Positions 62,640 to 64,000 of a stretch of 64,000 bases of DNA are shown piece by piece. This DNA comes from Druceiella hillmani (Eukaryota; Arthropoda; Insecta; Lepidoptera; Hepialidae). The position numbers and the translations under genes were made by a program. Numbering within the stretch: position 1 is the stretch's first letter; the number at the start of each line of letters is the position of its first letter. The notes beneath the pieces were generated by a model. It searched no databases. It was not told the DNA's origin and saw only the letters and a program-made list of their open reading frames with translations. The stretch spans positions 6,436,501 to 6,500,500 of the forward strand of contig JAYKKI010000038.1 in NCBI GenBank assembly GCA_039881145.1. The letters run 5' to 3'.

Positions 62640-62975
62640 TAATATGGTTCCGGCGACATCGTCTCTCAGCTCGCAGACCAGTGCAACGTGGAGCAATTAA
62701 CCGCAGCATTTAGCAAATATGTAACGGAGCTAAATGCGCATTTAATTTGGCGACGCGGGCGCGTGCCGATGAAGGCGATCGGACGGCGTTCATTCATCAG
62801 CCGCGCGCTGCGCCGCGCGCTCCCGAACCGGACTCCCGCGCCGCCTGCGCGCGCCGCACTCGCGCGGCCTTTGTTTGTTTTCGTAATGAACTTTCTGAAT
62901 ATGTATAACGAAATTTATTCATAAATTATTAAACATTATACAAGTGGGCCCGGCCGCAGCTACCGGCGGGTATGT
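62640..62975. promoter_or_regulatory. GC-rich island with SOX/forkhead-like and homeodomain-like words
   Basis: CpG-dense core (CAGCCGCGCGCTGCGCCGCG near 62799) flanked by GGAGCAATTAACCGC, GCATTTAATTTGG and GCCTTTGTTTGTTT (62867-62880), then GTAATGAAC. A plus frame is open from about 62655 to 62924 (includes QLADQCNVEQLTAAFSKYV) but has no supported start or splice site, so coding is not claimed. Confidence 0.4.
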
Positions 62976-64000
62976 ATAATTTATTAACACAATACGTCTA
63001 CCGCGAACTTATTATTTATGTGTCTAGTTCAAGGTCGCTCATCTCTTTATAATAATATTGATGCGGCGCTCGTGTGTGAATACGTGCAATTATCTTAATA
63101 AGTGTTGTTTATCAATTTACTCTTTTGCATAATCATTTTTTTACGTGAATAATTTTTCTCACCTGCTATTGTTTGGTTTCGCAGTGTAATGAACTTGGTG
63201 TTGATTTTGTTAATAGTATTACGTCGTCTCCGGCGTTTTCTATTAACACCTAAAGCTGCAGTTACATACGATGCAGCGCGAAATTTAATTTCATATGCAG
63301 AACTCGCGTGTAATAAACTATTTTTAACTCTACACTTTATTGCGAAATACTCTAATTCTATATTTGAAAAATGTCGGAAGGCAACAATAATTTTTATGCC
63401 ATACGTATAATTTTTGTTTAACATTTTTTTCTTTATTGTACCAAAACACGATTGTGCTTTTTGTTTTTTCCTGATACTGGTATAAAAAGTGCAAATCCGA
63501 AAAATCTTCGTTCATCTTTTATGTTTTGGAAATTTAAATAAAATTCCAGGTGCATATTTTTGAAACTAACAGAAGACGTCAATATAGAAGATGTTAAATA
63601 TCACTACTTAAGCATTCGTCATAAACAAATGTTCTAATAGGTCACCAAAGTATACTTTAAAGGTGAAAAGGATTACCTTACAATATATTGATTCTTTGGT
63701 AGAGTTATAACTGTACGGAGTAATTGAATCATAAAATCGATTTACTATACTAACGATTTACTTTAAAAGGAAAATTAAGTTTATTTGGGAAACATATTTA
63801 AAAAATGTACTTAAAATATTATTACGTATCCACTTATCGATTTATGTTAGATAAAGTGACAAAATAAAGTTTATAAAATGAACCCCTAAGTACAAATTCA
63901 CACTAATAATTGCATCATCTTGCTTTCGATACCAATCCACCAAATAGACTGCCGTCGTTAATCAGGCAACTGAACGTTGAAGCTAGGCGTCGCTATATCG
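62976..64000. other. AT-rich end of the window
   Basis: A plus ORF at 63189-63410 (73 codons, begins MNLVLILLIVLRRLRRFLL) starts four bases after a good acceptor-like GTTTGGTTTCGCAG. The opposite strand is also open over 109 codons, so the coding signal is ambiguous and no family is recognised. Nothing else was seen. Confidence 0.35.

Noticed and set aside
63690..63720. TTCTTTGGTAGAGTTATAAC resembling a miR-9-type mature sequence
   Set aside because: Match is limited to the first eight bases and there is no complementary arm nearby.

Overview
This is eukaryotic nuclear DNA with no complete, recognisable protein-coding gene. Base composition is strongly AT-rich, with about eleven (TA)n microsatellites, many decayed transposons, and splice-like rather than operon-like signals. 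Several repeats are of types I associate with Lepidoptera: a retrotransposon 3' remnant encoding a KAYVQQ motif, tRNA-derived SINEs, a Helitron 3' end (hairpin plus CTAGT), and several copies of a repeat ending in GTACGGAACCCT followed by GTGCGAG. I therefore read the window as an intergenic or giant-intron stretch of a moth or butterfly chromosome. That assignment is inference from repeat families, not from a gene.

Layout. Positions 1-775 are a degenerate ~124-bp tandem satellite that continues off the left edge. From 4.7 to 10.1 kb GC-rich islands alternate with a (TGCG)n tract, a Helitron end, a SINE and a LINE fragment. From 10.4 to 16.0 kb the sequence is mostly mobile-element debris: a SINE, a GT-rich tract, the 3' end of a non-LTR retrotransposon pseudogene, and a hAT transposase pseudogene on the minus strand (14328-16000). 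From 16 to 36 kb AT-rich DNA carries isolated GC-rich islands, a LINE remnant near 22.3 kb, and a cluster of POU octamer motifs at 34.1-34.9 kb. A mariner transposase remnant lies at 37.2-37.5 kb. From 42 to 58 kb there are several hairpin or inverted-repeat elements and four copies of one dispersed repeat. The last 20 kb again carries many GC-rich islands.

Functional reading. More than twenty islands, each roughly 100-500 bp and clearly less AT-rich than their surroundings, recur every 2-4 kb. They contain homeodomain, SOX, GATA and POU-like words. This fits a cis-regulatory desert around a developmental gene, but conservation cannot be judged from one sequence. A few open segments flanked by good splice signals (5179-5222; 11961-12185; 18117-18277; 39100-39214; 41219-41399) are listed as candidate exons with low confidence. 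ORF lengths here, apart from the hAT fragment and low-complexity tracts, are about what chance gives at this composition.
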